From Paracidovorax avenae ATCC 19860 (GTDB taxonomy: Bacteria; Pseudomonadota; Gammaproteobacteria; Burkholderiales; Burkholderiaceae_C): DNA of 64,000 nucleotides. The position numbers and the translations under genes were made by a program. Under the pieces are notes generated by a model, which was not told the DNA's origin, did not search any database, and saw only the letters and a program-made list of their open reading frames with translations. Location of the stretch: assembly GCF_000176855.2 (NCBI RefSeq), contig NC_015138.1:4774001-4838000 (forward strand), written 5' to 3'. Shown piece after piece: positions 48,192 to 57,606 of the stretch; the stretch's first letter is position 1; each line of letters starts with the position of its first letter.

Positions 48192-49067
48192 TCAGCCCTG
48201 CGCGTTCTGCAGCGCGGCGATGCGCTCCTCGATCGGCGGGTGGGTGCTGAACAGCTTGCCGATGCCGCCGGCGATGCCCATGGCCTGCAGGCCCTTGGGC
48301 AGTTCGGCCGGATGCATGCCGCCCAGGCGGGCCAGCGCGTTGATCATCGGCTGCCGGCGGCCCATGAGGCGGGCGGCACCTGCATCGGCGCGGAACTCGC
48401 GCTGGCGGCTGAACCAGGCCACGATCATCGAGGCGAGGAAGCCCAGCACGATGTCGAGCACGATGGTGGTGACCATGTAGCCGATGCCGGGGCCGGAGCT
48501 GTTCTCGTCGTTGCGGCGCAGGAAGCTGTCCACCGCGTAGCCGATCACGCGCGAGAGGAACACCACGAAGGTGTTCATCACGCCCTGGATCAGGGTCATC
48601 GTCACCATGTCGCCGTTGGCGATGTGGGCCACCTCGTGGCCGATCACGGCCTCGACCTCCTCGCGGGTCATGCCCTGCAGCAGGCCGGTGGACACCGCCA
48701 CGAGGGCGTTGTTCTTGAAGGCGCCGGTGGCGAAGGCGTTCGGGTCGCCCTCGAAGATGCCGACCTCGGGCATGCCGATGCCGGCCTGGTCGGCGAACTT
48801 GCGCACGGTCTGGACGATCCAGGCCTCGTCGGCCGAGCCCGTGCCGTCGATCACGCGCACGCCGGAACTCCACTTGGCGATCGGCTTGCTCATGAGCAGC
48901 GAGATGATCGCGCCGCCGAAGCCCATGATGAAGGCGAAGCCGAGCAGCGCCCCCAGGTTGAGGCCGTTGGCCGTCAGGTAGCGGTTGACGCCGAGCAGGC
49001 TGGCGACGATGCCCAGCACCACCACGACGGCAAGGTTGGTGAGCAGAAATAGCGCGATGCGTTTCAT
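48192..49067 (-). CDS. htpX: Membrane protease HtpX
   Basis: 291 residues. Two N-terminal membrane spans (about 4-24 and 34-55), the zinc motif HEVAH in [15 protein letters not shown], two further spans (about 155-180 and 190-215) and the third zinc ligand in [15 protein letters not shown] zinc metalloprotease that degrades damaged inner-membrane proteins alongside FtsH. Start [12 protein letters not shown] is the family start; the frame extends further upstream without homology. Confidence 0.96.
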   Translation of the reverse strand: MKRIALFLLTNLAVVVVLGIVASLLGVNRYLTANGLNLGALLGFAFIMGFGGAIISLLMSKPIAKWSSGVRVIDGTGSADEAWIVQTVRKFADQAGIGMPEVGIFEGDPNAFATGAFKNNALVAVSTGLLQGMTREEVEAVIGHEVAHIANGDMVTMTLIQGVMNTFVVFLSRVIGYAVDSFLRRNDENSSGPGIGYMVTTIVLDIVLGFLASMIVAWFSRQREFRADAGAARLMGRRQPMINALARLGGMHPAELPKGLQAMGIAGGIGKLFSTHPPIEERIAALQNAQG

Positions 49068-49179
49068 CGAAGGTTCTCCACGAAGGGGAAGCGTTGGGTG
49101 CAGGGGGAGGAAACGGCCTGGTACCGGACCCGGCACGACAGTAATTTGGGGATGTCGGTCGGGCGTTCAAGCCGCCGTG

Positions 49180-50016
49180 TCAGCGCGGAGGGACCCCTGT
49201 TGTGTACTGTGATGCGGGGCGTGCGCTGCGGAATACGGAAGAGTCATCATAGAAGCAAAAGTTCTCGTTTTCGGCCCACCAGCCGGGCACCCCCAGGACC
49301 GGAAGGGGTGTGAAGGGCTTGGTCGTCAGCAGCTCCGGCGCCAGCGAACCCTCCAGCCAGCCGTCGATGTCAGCTACCATTTCAGGAGCATCCGGCACCA
49401 GCAGCACATGCGCCGTGAGCGGCTTGCGGGGCTTCACCAACTGCTCCAGCAGGGCGTGGCCGAAAATTTCCAGGCGCGCCTGCCGCCAGAGCGGGCGCAG
49501 GTCCGTGAACAGGCGCCGCCATGCGCGCGTGGCCAGGGCCTCCCGCAACTCCTGCGGCGCGAACAGCACTGCTCCGTTTTCGTCGAAGACCGTGATCGCA
49601 TCCCGCAGCGGGCCGCGCACCGCGCCGACGCCCTGTGCGGCGATCGCGCCGGCCTGCAATGCGTTGAGCCGGCGCTTGGCCCGCGGGTAATGCAGCCAGA
49701 CCAGGCCGTTGAAGAAATCGTGCAGGTTGTCGCGGGTCGGCACCTGTCCCGTACGGAAGATGAAGGCCTCGTAGGCCTCGCCGACCGGCTGGCATTCCTG
49801 GGAAACGAAGCACGGGCCCGCCGCCCTCCCGGACGCCGGGGTTCCCAGGGCATCGAGGGCCTGCCAGACGAGCTGCCCCGCATGCACGCCCGCGGCGACC
49901 GCCCGGCCGGCACGGCGCAACGGTGTGAACCAGGGGCGTTCCCACTCGACCTCATCCACCGGTCGCACGGCGGAAGATGCCAGAACCTGCCGTGCGAACC
50001 GGTCCGGGGGCCTCAT
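49180..50016 (-). CDS. DUF3025 domain protein
   Basis: 278 residues, soluble, no signal peptide. The conserved core reads RDNLHDFFNGLVWLHYPRAK then RRLNALQAGAI, typical of DUF3025, and a C-terminal block has PLPVLGVPGWWAENENFCFY. The role of the family is unknown. Its start overlaps the end of the NYN-domain gene by 4 bp (ATGA), so the two are co-translated. Confidence 0.85.
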   Translation of the reverse strand: MRPPDRFARQVLASSAVRPVDEVEWERPWFTPLRRAGRAVAAGVHAGQLVWQALDALGTPASGRAAGPCFVSQECQPVGEAYEAFIFRTGQVPTRDNLHDFFNGLVWLHYPRAKRRLNALQAGAIAAQGVGAVRGPLRDAITVFDENGAVLFAPQELREALATRAWRRLFTDLRPLWRQARLEIFGHALLEQLVKPRKPLTAHVLLVPDAPEMVADIDGWLEGSLAPELLTTKPFTPLPVLGVPGWWAENENFCFYDDSSVFRSARPASQYTTGVPPR

Positions 50017-50909
50017 CCGGCAGGTCCGCGCGCCGCGGGGGCGACGCGCTTGTCGCGTACCGAGACCTTCGAAGTGCCTTCGTCGCGCATCTCGAATGCC
50101 TGGGTCGCGGCCAGCAGTTTGGTGAGCGTGGCGTACCCGTAGTTGCGAGCGTCGAACGAGGCCTTGTTGGCGATCTGCGTCCCAACGGCACCCACCTTCG
50201 CCCAGCCGCTCTCGTCCTGCGTGGCGGCCACCGCATCGCGCAGAAGGTTCATGAGCGAAGTGTCCTGCCGCAACTCCGGCGTGGGAATGCGCAGCCCGGC
50301 GGCGGGCCGCACAGGGTGGCCCGGCGTGGGCGGATCAGCGGCGGTGACGGCGGAAGCATCGCGCGGCGGCCGGCCGGATGCCGGTGCCGGAGCGGCCTCG
50401 GGCGGAGGCGGAAGCGGCTCGGGCGCGATCGTCACGGCCGGTGCGGCCGCTGCGGCCAGCGCCTCGAGGTACAGGAACCGGGAACAGGCGTTGACGAACG
50501 GCCGCGGCGTCTGCTGCGCGCCGAAGCCATACACGGCCGCGCCCTTGGCACGCAGGTGCATCACCAGGGGCGTGAAGTCGGCATCCGAAGAGACGATGCC
50601 GAAGGCGTCCGGCCGGTCGGTGTACAGCAGTTCCATCGCATCCACGGTCATGGCCATGTCGGTGGCGTTCTTGCGCTTGGAATAGTCGAACTGCTGGATG
50701 GGGCGCACGGCAAACTCCAGCAGCTTGGACTGCCATCCCGACAGTGCGGACTTGGTCCAGTTGCCGTAGGCGCGGCGGATGCTGATCACGCCGAGCGTGG
50801 ACAGTTCGGTCAGGATCTCGTCGATCATCTCCGCGGGCGCGTTGTCCGCATCGATCAGCAGCGCGATGCGCAGTTGTTGCCGCTCCTGCAGGTCCGGCGC
50901 CGGCGCCAT
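50013..50909 (-). CDS. NYN-domain (LabA/DUF88) protein with OST-HTH domain
   Basis: 298 residues. The first 150 form a PIN-like NYN nuclease fold with acidic sites in RIALLIDADNAPAEMID, the central KNATDMAMTVDAMELL and GIVSSDADFTPLVMHLRAKG. A Pro/Ala linker (about 165-215) leads to a C-terminal OST-HTH/LOTUS RNA-binding domain (NLLRDAVAATQDESGWAKVG to NYGYATLTKLLAATQ). Such proteins are predicted ribonucleases. It is coupled to the DUF3025 gene and follows pyrC by 3 bp. Confidence 0.9.
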   Translation of the reverse strand: MAPAPDLQERQQLRIALLIDADNAPAEMIDEILTELSTLGVISIRRAYGNWTKSALSGWQSKLLEFAVRPIQQFDYSKRKNATDMAMTVDAMELLYTDRPDAFGIVSSDADFTPLVMHLRAKGAAVYGFGAQQTPRPFVNACSRFLYLEALAAAAAPAVTIAPEPLPPPPEAAPAPASGRPPRDASAVTAADPPTPGHPVRPAAGLRIPTPELRQDTSLMNLLRDAVAATQDESGWAKVGAVGTQIANKASFDARNYGYATLTKLLAATQAFEMRDEGTSKVSVRDKRVAPAARGPAG

Positions 50910-50912
50910 GGC

Positions 50913-51998
50913 TCAGTCCGATCCGCCAGCCACTGCCCGCCAGGCCAGCGCCTCGCCCGAGCGCAGCGGCTTGAGCAGCGCTTCGCCGAAGGGGAAGCTC
51001 TCGGGCGGTGTCCACGGTTCGCGGCGCAGGGTCAGCGTGCCCTGGTTGCGCGGCAGGCCGTAGAAATCCGGGCCGTGGAAGCTGGCGAAACCTTCCAGCC
51101 TGCCCAGCGCGCCCACGCTGTCGAAGGCCTCGGCATACAGCTCCATGGCGGCATGCGCGCTGTAGCAGCCCGCGCAGCCGGTGGCGTGCTCCTTCAGGTG
51201 GGCTGCATGCGGCGCGCTGTCCGTGCCCAGGAAGAACTTCGGGCTGCCGCCGGTGGCGGCCTCCACGAGGGCGAGCCGGTGCGTTTCGCGCTTGAGCACC
51301 GGCAGGCAGTAGTAATGCGGCCGGATGCCGCCCGTGAAGATGGCGTTGCGGTTGTAGAGCAGGTGCTGCGGCGTGATGGTCGCCGCCGTGAAGGCGTCGC
51401 TGGAGGCCACGTACTGCGCGGCCTCGCGCGTGGTGATGTGCTCGAAGACGATCCTGAGTTCCGGGAAATCGCGGCGCAGCGGGATGAGGTGGCGGTCGAT
51501 GAACACGGCCTCGCGGTCGAAGAGGTCGATCTCGCTGCCCGTGGCCTCCCCATGCACCAGCAGCAGCAGGCCGGCCTTCTGCATCGCCTCCAGCACCGGG
51601 TAGATCTTGCGCAGCTCGGTCACGCCGGCATCGCTGTTCGTCGTGGCGCCTGCGGGGTAGAGCTTGCAGGCGACGATGCCGGCCTCCCTAGCGCGCGCCA
51701 TTTCCGCGGGCGGGATGTTGTCGGTGAGGTAGAGCGTCATCAGCGGCTCGAACGACACGCCCTGCGGCACGGCGGCCAGGATGCGGTCCCTGTAGGCCAG
51801 CGCCTGGGCCGCCGTGGTGACCGGGGGGCGCAGGTTGGGCATGATGACCGCGCGGCCGAACTGCGCCGCCGTATGGGGGACCACGGTCAGCAGGGGCTCG
51901 CCGTCGCGCACGTGCAGGTGCCAGTCGTCGGGCCGGGTGATGGTGAGGGTGTCCACGGAGGCGGATGCGGTAGGGGTGGGGGGTGTGGCAGCGGTCAT
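50913..51998 (-). CDS. pyrC: Dihydroorotase
   Basis: 361 residues from the chosen ATG; the first 15 are Ala/Thr/Pro-rich and the true start may be a little later. Zinc-site residues are visible: HLH in [13 protein letters not shown], the carboxylated Lys in [44 protein letters not shown] and the catalytic Asp in [15 protein letters not shown]. It closes N-carbamoyl-aspartate to dihydroorotate in pyrimidine synthesis. Type II dihydroorotase, a dimer like E. coli PyrC. Confidence 0.95.
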   Translation of the reverse strand: MTAATPPTPTASASVDTLTITRPDDWHLHVRDGEPLLTVVPHTAAQFGRAVIMPNLRPPVTTAAQALAYRDRILAAVPQGVSFEPLMTLYLTDNIPPAEMARAREAGIVACKLYPAGATTNSDAGVTELRKIYPVLEAMQKAGLLLLVHGEATGSEIDLFDREAVFIDRHLIPLRRDFPELRIVFEHITTREAAQYVASSDAFTAATITPQHLLYNRNAIFTGGIRPHYYCLPVLKRETHRLALVEAATGGSPKFFLGTDSAPHAAHLKEHATGCAGCYSAHAAMELYAEAFDSVGALGRLEGFASFHGPDFYGLPRNQGTLTLRREPWTPPESFPFGEALLKPLRSGEALAWRAVAGGSD

Positions 51999-52029
51999 GG
52001 GCGCCGATTCTCCCACCGGGCGCGCACAT

Positions 52030-52063
52030 AAAAAACCCTGTCCGCCGTGAGGCAGGACAGGGT
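52030..52063 (-). terminator. Terminator downstream of the sensor kinase gene
   Basis: Nine-pair stem ACCCTGTCC/GGACAGGGT (52035-52043 with 52055-52063) extended by GCC/GGC, and on the minus strand a run of T (52035-52030). It separates the two-component operon from pyrC. Confidence 0.8.
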
Positions 52064-52215
52064 GAAACCCCAGTCATTGGGGCGAGGGGGGGATCCGGGG
52101 CGCCGCGCATTGCTGCGTGGCATGGATGTGATCGTATGCAGCGCAGCCGGGCCCGGTTGTGGTCCGTGGACGGCTGGGTGCGTAGGACTGCGTGCCATGG
52201 GCCCGCGCCCACGGT

Positions 52216-53391
52216 TCAGTCGATGGCCGGGAATTCCACGGTGAAGCGTGCGCCGCCTTCGGGGCGGTTCTCCACCCGCACGCTGCCGCCCTGGCGCTGC
52301 ACCAGGGCCTTCACGATGGACAGGCCCAGGCCCGAGCCTTCGCCCCGCCGCCCGGGATCGTGGGGGAAACGCTCGAAGGGCCGCTCCAGCAGGCGCGCCG
52401 GCATGCCGGGGCCCGCGTCGCTCACGCGCAGCACGGCGCGGCCGCCCTCGCCGGCCACCTCGACCTCCATCCACCCGCCCGCCGCCGCATGGCGCAGCAC
52501 GTTCTCGACGAGGTTGAACAGGATCTGGCGCATGCGGTCCGGGTCCACCATGGCATGGGGCCCCTGGTCGTCCGGCAGCCGCAGGGCCAGTTCCACGCCG
52601 TGGTCCTCGATGCGCTGCGCATGCAGCGCCACGGCATCGCGCACCAGCTCGGACAGGTCCACCGCACGGGTTTCCAGCGATAGCTGGTCCGCCTCCGCCA
52701 TGGACAGGGTGTGCAGGTCCCCCACCAGGCGCCCCAGGTACTCGACCTGCTCCAGCAGCGCGCGGGACTCTGCCGCATCGGCCTCGATCACCCCGTCGCA
52801 GATCGCGTGCAGGCGCGCGCGCAGCACCGTGAGCGGCGTGCGCAGCTCATGCGAGATGGAGGCCGCATGGGCGCGCCGCTCCTTGGCCGAGCGTTCGAGC
52901 GCATCGATCATCTGGTTGAAATGCCGGACCATTTCCGCCATCTCGTCGTGGTAGCGGCCCGGCTGGGCGCGCACCGAGAAATCCCCGACCGCCACGTGGG
53001 ACGCCACCTCGGCCATCGACGCCAGCGGCAGCGTGACGATGCGCGACACCCAGAATCCCACGACGAGGCCGATGGGCAGGCAGATCACGAGCCCCACCAC
53101 GAGGGACCATTTCTCGCCGAACAGCAGGTCGCCGTGCCAGTACTGGCCGTAGATCTCCATCGCCCGCGGGCTGTCTTCCATGTCGCGGTCGCGCAGGCCG
53201 TCCAATTCGACCTGCACGTCGGAGGGCAGGCTGCGGTAGAAGTCGCGGTACTGCACCTCGGAAAACAGCATCACGCTCGCGGCCAGCAGCGCCATCGTCG
53301 CCAGCACGGTGGCGGCGATGCACACGCCGAACCGCACCCAGACCCGGCTGAACAGCGACCCCTGCGCGGCCGGGGGGCGGTGCTCAGGCAA
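52216..53391 (-). CDS. Sensor histidine kinase (OmpR-type pair)
   Basis: 391 residues. Membrane spans at about 15-35 and 95-118 frame a short periplasmic loop of about 60 residues, followed by HAMP (VASHVAVGDFSVRAQPG), the H-box (HAASISHELRTPLTVLRARL), N-box (FNLVENVLRHAAAGG) and G-boxes (SDAGPGMP, GEGSGLGLSIVKALV). Its start overlaps the regulator gene by 8 bp. BaeS-like in layout. With the divergent efflux operon it probably senses an envelope signal or the exported compound. Confidence 0.93.
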   Translation of the reverse strand: MPEHRPPAAQGSLFSRVWVRFGVCIAATVLATMALLAASVMLFSEVQYRDFYRSLPSDVQVELDGLRDRDMEDSPRAMEIYGQYWHGDLLFGEKWSLVVGLVICLPIGLVVGFWVSRIVTLPLASMAEVASHVAVGDFSVRAQPGRYHDEMAEMVRHFNQMIDALERSAKERRAHAASISHELRTPLTVLRARLHAICDGVIEADAAESRALLEQVEYLGRLVGDLHTLSMAEADQLSLETRAVDLSELVRDAVALHAQRIEDHGVELALRLPDDQGPHAMVDPDRMRQILFNLVENVLRHAAAGGWMEVEVAGEGGRAVLRVSDAGPGMPARLLERPFERFPHDPGRRGEGSGLGLSIVKALVQRQGGSVRVENRPEGGARFTVEFPAID

Positions 53392-54130
53392 CGGGACCCT
53401 CCCCGGGCCAGAGCCGGTAGCCGATGCCGCGCACGGTCTCGATGAGCTCGCCCTGCCCTGCCTGCTGCAGCTTGCGGCGCAGCTTGGAGAGGTGGGAATC
53501 GATCACGCGGTCGAGCGCGTCGCTCTCGGGAAGGCAATGCTCGATCAGGTGGCTGCGGGAGAAGCAGCGCCGGGGCTGCGCGGCCAGGCAGGCCAGCAGC
53601 CGGTATTCGGTCAGCGTCAGCGGCAGCGGCACGGCGCGCCCGTCGTCGCCGTGGGCGAAGGCGGCATGGGCCTCCTGGTCGATCTCGATGCGGCCCACGC
53701 GGATGCGCTGGGCGGCCCGGGCCGGTGCCGAAGGCTGGGCCTGCACGCGCCGCAGCACGGCGCGCACCCGGGCCACCACTTCCGGCGGGCTGAAGGGCTT
53801 GACCACGTAGTCGTCCGCCCCCAGGCGCAAGCCGACCAGCTTGTCCACGTCGTCGGCCAGCGCCGTCACCATGATCACCGGCGTCTGGCCGTCCTCGCGG
53901 ATGGCGCGCAGCAGGTCCAGGCCGTCCATGCCGGGCAGGTGGATGTCCAGCAGCACCATGTCGGGCTTGAGCTGGCGGAACAGCCGCAAAGCCTCCAGGC
54001 CGTCATGGGCCTGGTGGGCGCGCAGTCCGTCGCGCTGGAGATAGGCGGAGAGGATGGTGGCGATGCCCGGCTCGTCCTCGACGACGAGAACGAGCGGGCC
54101 GGTGGCCTGCGGGGCAGCGGGAAGGTTCAT
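53384..54130 (-). CDS. OmpR/PhoB-family response regulator
   Basis: 248 residues: receiver with VVEDEPG, phosphorylation Asp in MVLLDIHLPGMDGLD and Lys in VVKPFSPPEV; a 20-residue linker; and a winged-helix domain (LTLTEYRLLACLAAQPRRCF, VIDSHLSKLRRKL, VRGIGYRL). Transcribed ahead of its kinase and divergent from the outer-membrane factor gene across a 178-bp region, so that operon is its likely target. Confidence 0.94.
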   Translation of the reverse strand: MNLPAAPQATGPLVLVVEDEPGIATILSAYLQRDGLRAHQAHDGLEALRLFRQLKPDMVLLDIHLPGMDGLDLLRAIREDGQTPVIMVTALADDVDKLVGLRLGADDYVVKPFSPPEVVARVRAVLRRVQAQPSAPARAAQRIRVGRIEIDQEAHAAFAHGDDGRAVPLPLTLTEYRLLACLAAQPRRCFSRSHLIEHCLPESDALDRVIDSHLSKLRRKLQQAGQGELIETVRGIGYRLWPGEGPVA

Positions 54131-54194
54131 GGCGTCGGGAGGTGCTGGGCGGAATTATCCACAGCTGCCCGGGCTGCCGTGCAAAGCCCTGCAT

Positions 54195-54211
54195 CTCCAT
54201 GAAGCCTCCAT
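54195..54211. promoter_or_regulatory. Direct repeats, candidate response-regulator site
   Basis: CTCCAT at 54195-54200 and again at 54206-54211, an 11-bp period (one helix turn) as used by OmpR-type regulators, inside the divergent region between the regulator gene and the efflux operon. Confidence 0.35.
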
Positions 54212-54308
54212 ATGCCATGCAAGGCGGCTCAAGCTTGGGGCGGTCCAATCCAGCCATCGCCACCGGACTCCCCGCCCTGGCTTCACCCCTGCAAATGTAA
54301 CGCCGCGC

Positions 54309-55730
54309 GTGCTTCTTCCGTCCCCCATTCCACGTCCGCTCCGCCTCGGCCTGGCTGCCGCGGCGATTGCGTTCCTGGCCGGCTGCTCGGCACCGGACAT
54401 CCGCCGCCCGGAGGCACCCGCCCTGCCCGCCACCTGGACTTCGTCCGTGCCGGACGGCGCCGCCGCGGCGCCGGAGTTCCGCGCCTGGTGGAAGGCCTTC
54501 CACGATCCCGCCCTCGACGCGCTGGTGGACGAGGCGCTGCAGAAGAACCTCGACCTCGCGATCGCCGCCCACCGGCTGCGCGAAGCCCGCCTGCAGGCCG
54601 GGCGCGCGGCGGTGCAGTTCAGGCCCTCGTTCGGCGCAGGTGCACGCACGCTGCAGGACATCGAAGCCACCGACAGCTATTTCCACGCCAGCATCGACAT
54701 GGTCTGGGAACTGGGCCTGTTCGGCGCTGCCGAAAGCGCGCGGGCATCTGCCACGGCGGACCGCGACGCGGCCGTGGCGGACGGCCAGGGCGCACGCGTC
54801 GCCGTCGTGGCCGAGGTGGTACGCAATTACCTGGACCTGCAGGCCGCGCGCCGGCAGCTGCAGCTGCTCGACCGGCAGGCGGCCCTCGACGAGCGGGCCG
54901 CCCGTCTGGCGGAGGTGCGCCGCCGCACCTGGACCGGCGCCACCGACGAGGTGGCCTCGGCCGGCATGCAGCGCGCCCGCACCCGTGCGGCACGCGCCGA
55001 GCCCGAACAGGCGCGCGCACGCGCCGCCCAGTCGCTGGCCGTGCTGCTGGACCGCGTGGCACCGGACCCGGCCTGGAGCGCAGCCGGCCCCGTCCGGGTG
55101 CCCACCCTGGCGCCCTTCGCGTTCTCGGCGCTGCCCGCCGACCTGCTGCGCACGCGTCCGGACGTGCAGGCCGCGGAAGCGGCCGTGCGCAAGGCCGCCG
55201 CAGAAGTGGGCATGGCCCGCTCCGAGCTGTACCCGCGCATCGCCATCACCGGCTCGCTGCTGTACGCCTACAACATCACGCGCAACCGCCGCACCACCAG
55301 CGACAACGTGCCTGCCATCGGCCCCACCATCGACATCCCGCTCTTCGACTGGGGACGCCGTCGCATGCAGGTGGACGCGCAGCAGGAGGCGCTGCAGGCC
55401 GCGGCGCTGACCTACCAGCGCACGGTGCGCGGCGCCGTCGCCGAAGCCGAGGGCGCCCTCTCCGCCCTGGCGGCCCAGCAGAACCGGGCGGATGCGCTCG
55501 CGGAGGCGCAGCCCGCGCTTGCCGAGCGCGTGCGTGCCGGCAGCGTCCAGGCCCGGCTCGGCCTGGCCAGCGAGTACGACGGACTTGCCGCGCAGCGCGC
55601 GGCCCTGCAGGCAGAAGCCGAATGGGCGACGGCCCAGGACGCGCGCTCCCTGGCCTTCGTCGCGCTGTACAAGGCACTGGGCGGCGCGCCGCTGCCCCCC
55701 GCGTCGGCCGACGACGGAGAGGCGCAATGA
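54309..55730 (+). CDS. Outer-membrane efflux lipoprotein (NodT/OprM family)
   Basis: 473 residues from GTG 54309, chosen because it directly precedes the signal; no ATG fits. Lipobox LAGC with Cys26. Two OEP repeats follow, with DAEVSS-like linker region DLLRTRPDVQAAEAAVRKAA and FDWGRRRMQVDAQQEAL, and long helical stretches for the periplasmic tunnel. It forms the trimeric exit duct of a tripartite pump. First gene of the operon and overlaps the permease gene by 4 bp (ATGA). Confidence 0.92.
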   Translation: MLLPSPIPRPLRLGLAAAAIAFLAGCSAPDIRRPEAPALPATWTSSVPDGAAAAPEFRAWWKAFHDPALDALVDEALQKNLDLAIAAHRLREARLQAGRAAVQFRPSFGAGARTLQDIEATDSYFHASIDMVWELGLFGAAESARASATADRDAAVADGQGARVAVVAEVVRNYLDLQAARRQLQLLDRQAALDERAARLAEVRRRTWTGATDEVASAGMQRARTRAARAEPEQARARAAQSLAVLLDRVAPDPAWSAAGPVRVPTLAPFAFSALPADLLRTRPDVQAAEAAVRKAAAEVGMARSELYPRIAITGSLLYAYNITRNRRTTSDNVPAIGPTIDIPLFDWGRRRMQVDAQQEALQAAALTYQRTVRGAVAEAEGALSALAAQQNRADALAEAQPALAERVRAGSVQARLGLASEYDGLAAQRAALQAEAEWATAQDARSLAFVALYKALGGAPLPPASADDGEAQ

Positions 55731-56863
55731 TCGCCCTGGCCCGCAAGACGCTGATCCACGAGTGGCGGCGGTTCGTGCCCGCCGTGTTCGCCGTGGGCTT
55801 CTCGTGCGTGCTGCTGGTGGTACAGGCCGCGCTGGTGCTGGGCATCTTCGGCAGCGCGGCGCTGTACGTGCGTGCGTCGGGCGCCGATCTCTGGGCCGGC
55901 TACCCCGGCACGCAGAGCGTGAATTTCGGCCGGGCGATCGGCAGCGACGTGGACCTGCGGCTGGCCATGGACCCGGCGGTCGTGGCCACCGAGCCCTACC
56001 TCTGGGTGGATGCGGACTGGCGCAGCGCGCAATCCGGAAGCGGCGGCGTGTCGGTGTACCTGTCGGGCATCCGCTCCGCACCGGACGGCATGCTGTTCTC
56101 CCACCTGCTCACCGGCTGGCAGCGCGCGGCGCTGCGCGCGCCCGGCGCGGTCATCGTGGACCGGGCGGACCTCTCCACGCTGGGCACCAGCGTGGGCGGC
56201 ACGGCCTGGATCAACGCGCACGAAGTCCACGTCGTGGCCGCGGTGGACGGGCTGCGCGGCCTGGGCGGGGCGAACGTGCTGTCGTCGATCGACACCGCCC
56301 GCGAGATCGCGGGCACCGGCTCGGCCACCTCGCCCACCTACGTCGTGGCCCGCACCCGCACGCCGGAGCAGGCCCGGGAGGTCCAGGCCCGGTTCTCTGC
56401 CGGAGCCCCGGGCTTCGGTCCGTTCGAGGTCTGGACGGCCCGCCAGTTCGCCCGCCGCTCCCAGCTGTACTGGCTGCTGGACACGGGCGCGGGCGTGGCC
56501 GTGCTGTTCATGGTGGGCATCGTCTGCCTCGTGGGCACGGTCGTCACCAGCCAGTCGCTCATGGGCGTGGTGGCCGGATCGGCCCGTGAATACGCCGTGC
56601 TCAACGCGCTGGGCGTGAGCCGCCGCTCGCTGGGCCGGCTGGTGATCGAGCAGGCCTGCTGGATCGGCGGACTGGGCCTGCTGCTGGGCGCCGCCGCCAG
56701 CACCGGCCTGCTGTGGCTCGCCATGTCGCAGGGCGTGCCGGTCGCGATGACGCCCGCCACCGCCCTGGCCTGCGCAGGCCTGGTCGCGCTCGTCGCGCTG
56801 CTTTCGGGCCTCCTGGCCATGCGCGGCCTCATGGCCGCCGATCCCGCCCTGCTGCTGCGATGA
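55727..56863 (+). CDS. ABC transporter permease (FtsX/MacB type)
   Basis: 378 residues. One N-terminal membrane span (about 18-42), a large periplasmic domain of about 220 residues (MacB-PCD-like; WTARQFARRSQLYWLLDTGA at its end) and three C-terminal spans (about 262-285, 308-332 and 345-368) as in FtsX-like permeases. Type VII ABC layout, expected to act as a dimer and move substrates already in the periplasm. Coupled to both neighbours by ATGA overlaps. Confidence 0.9.
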   Translation: MIALARKTLIHEWRRFVPAVFAVGFSCVLLVVQAALVLGIFGSAALYVRASGADLWAGYPGTQSVNFGRAIGSDVDLRLAMDPAVVATEPYLWVDADWRSAQSGSGGVSVYLSGIRSAPDGMLFSHLLTGWQRAALRAPGAVIVDRADLSTLGTSVGGTAWINAHEVHVVAAVDGLRGLGGANVLSSIDTAREIAGTGSATSPTYVVARTRTPEQAREVQARFSAGAPGFGPFEVWTARQFARRSQLYWLLDTGAGVAVLFMVGIVCLVGTVVTSQSLMGVVAGSAREYAVLNALGVSRRSLGRLVIEQACWIGGLGLLLGAAASTGLLWLAMSQGVPVAMTPATALACAGLVALVALLSGLLAMRGLMAADPALLLR

Positions 56864-57606
56864 ACACCCACGCCCCCCGCTCCCCCGCGCCGCCGCCTGG
56901 CGCAGCCCCCAGCCTGCAGGCCGTGGACCTGCAGAAATCCTTCGTCTCGGGCGTCGTGCAGGTGCCGGTGCTGCGCCAGCTCTCACTGTCCATCCTCCCG
57001 GGGGAACTCACCCTCATCTCCGGCCCTTCGGGCTGCGGCAAGAGCACGCTGCTGTCGCTGCTGTCCGGTCTGCAGCAGCCGGACGCGGGCAAGGCCTACG
57101 CCCTGGGCGAAGACCTGGGAGCGCTCGGCCCGCGCGCGCTGGAACGCTTCCGGCTGCAGCACACGGGCTTCGTGTTCCAGGGCTTCAACCTCTTTCCCGC
57201 GCTGACCGCACTGGAGCAGGTGCAACTGCCCCTGGGCTACCTGGGCCTGGGCGCCGCCGAAAGCGCGCGCCAGGCACGGCGTGCCCTCGACGAAGTGGGC
57301 ATGTCGCAGCGCGCGCACATGCGCCCGGCCCAGCTGTCCGGGGGCGAGAAGCAGCGCGTGGCCATCGCCCGCGCCATCGCCAAGTCGCCCCAGCTGCTCT
57401 TCGCCGACGAACCCACCAGCGCGCTGGATGCCGACAGTGGCCAGCGCGTCATCGACATCCTTCACCGCATCGCACGCGCCCACGGCACCACCGTGCTGTG
57501 CGTGAGCCACGACCCGCGCCTCGTCCGCCATGCCGACCGCGTGCTCGGCATGGAAGACGGTGCCATCCGCAGCGACTGGCGCCAGCCGGACGCCATCACC
57601 CCATGA
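56860..57606 (+). CDS. ABC transporter ATPase (MacB/LolD type)
   Basis: 248 residues with Walker [13 protein letters not shown]-loop [13 protein letters not shown], signature [14 protein letters not shown], Walker [13 protein letters not shown] and the switch His in CVSHDPRLV. Short Pro-rich N-terminal lead. Powers the adjacent permease. Its first codon overlaps the permease stop and its stop overlaps the fusion-protein start. Confidence 0.95.
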   Translation: MNTHAPRSPAPPPGAAPSLQAVDLQKSFVSGVVQVPVLRQLSLSILPGELTLISGPSGCGKSTLLSLLSGLQQPDAGKAYALGEDLGALGPRALERFRLQHTGFVFQGFNLFPALTALEQVQLPLGYLGLGAAESARQARRALDEVGMSQRAHMRPAQLSGGEKQRVAIARAIAKSPQLLFADEPTSALDADSGQRVIDILHRIARAHGTTVLCVSHDPRLVRHADRVLGMEDGAIRSDWRQPDAITP

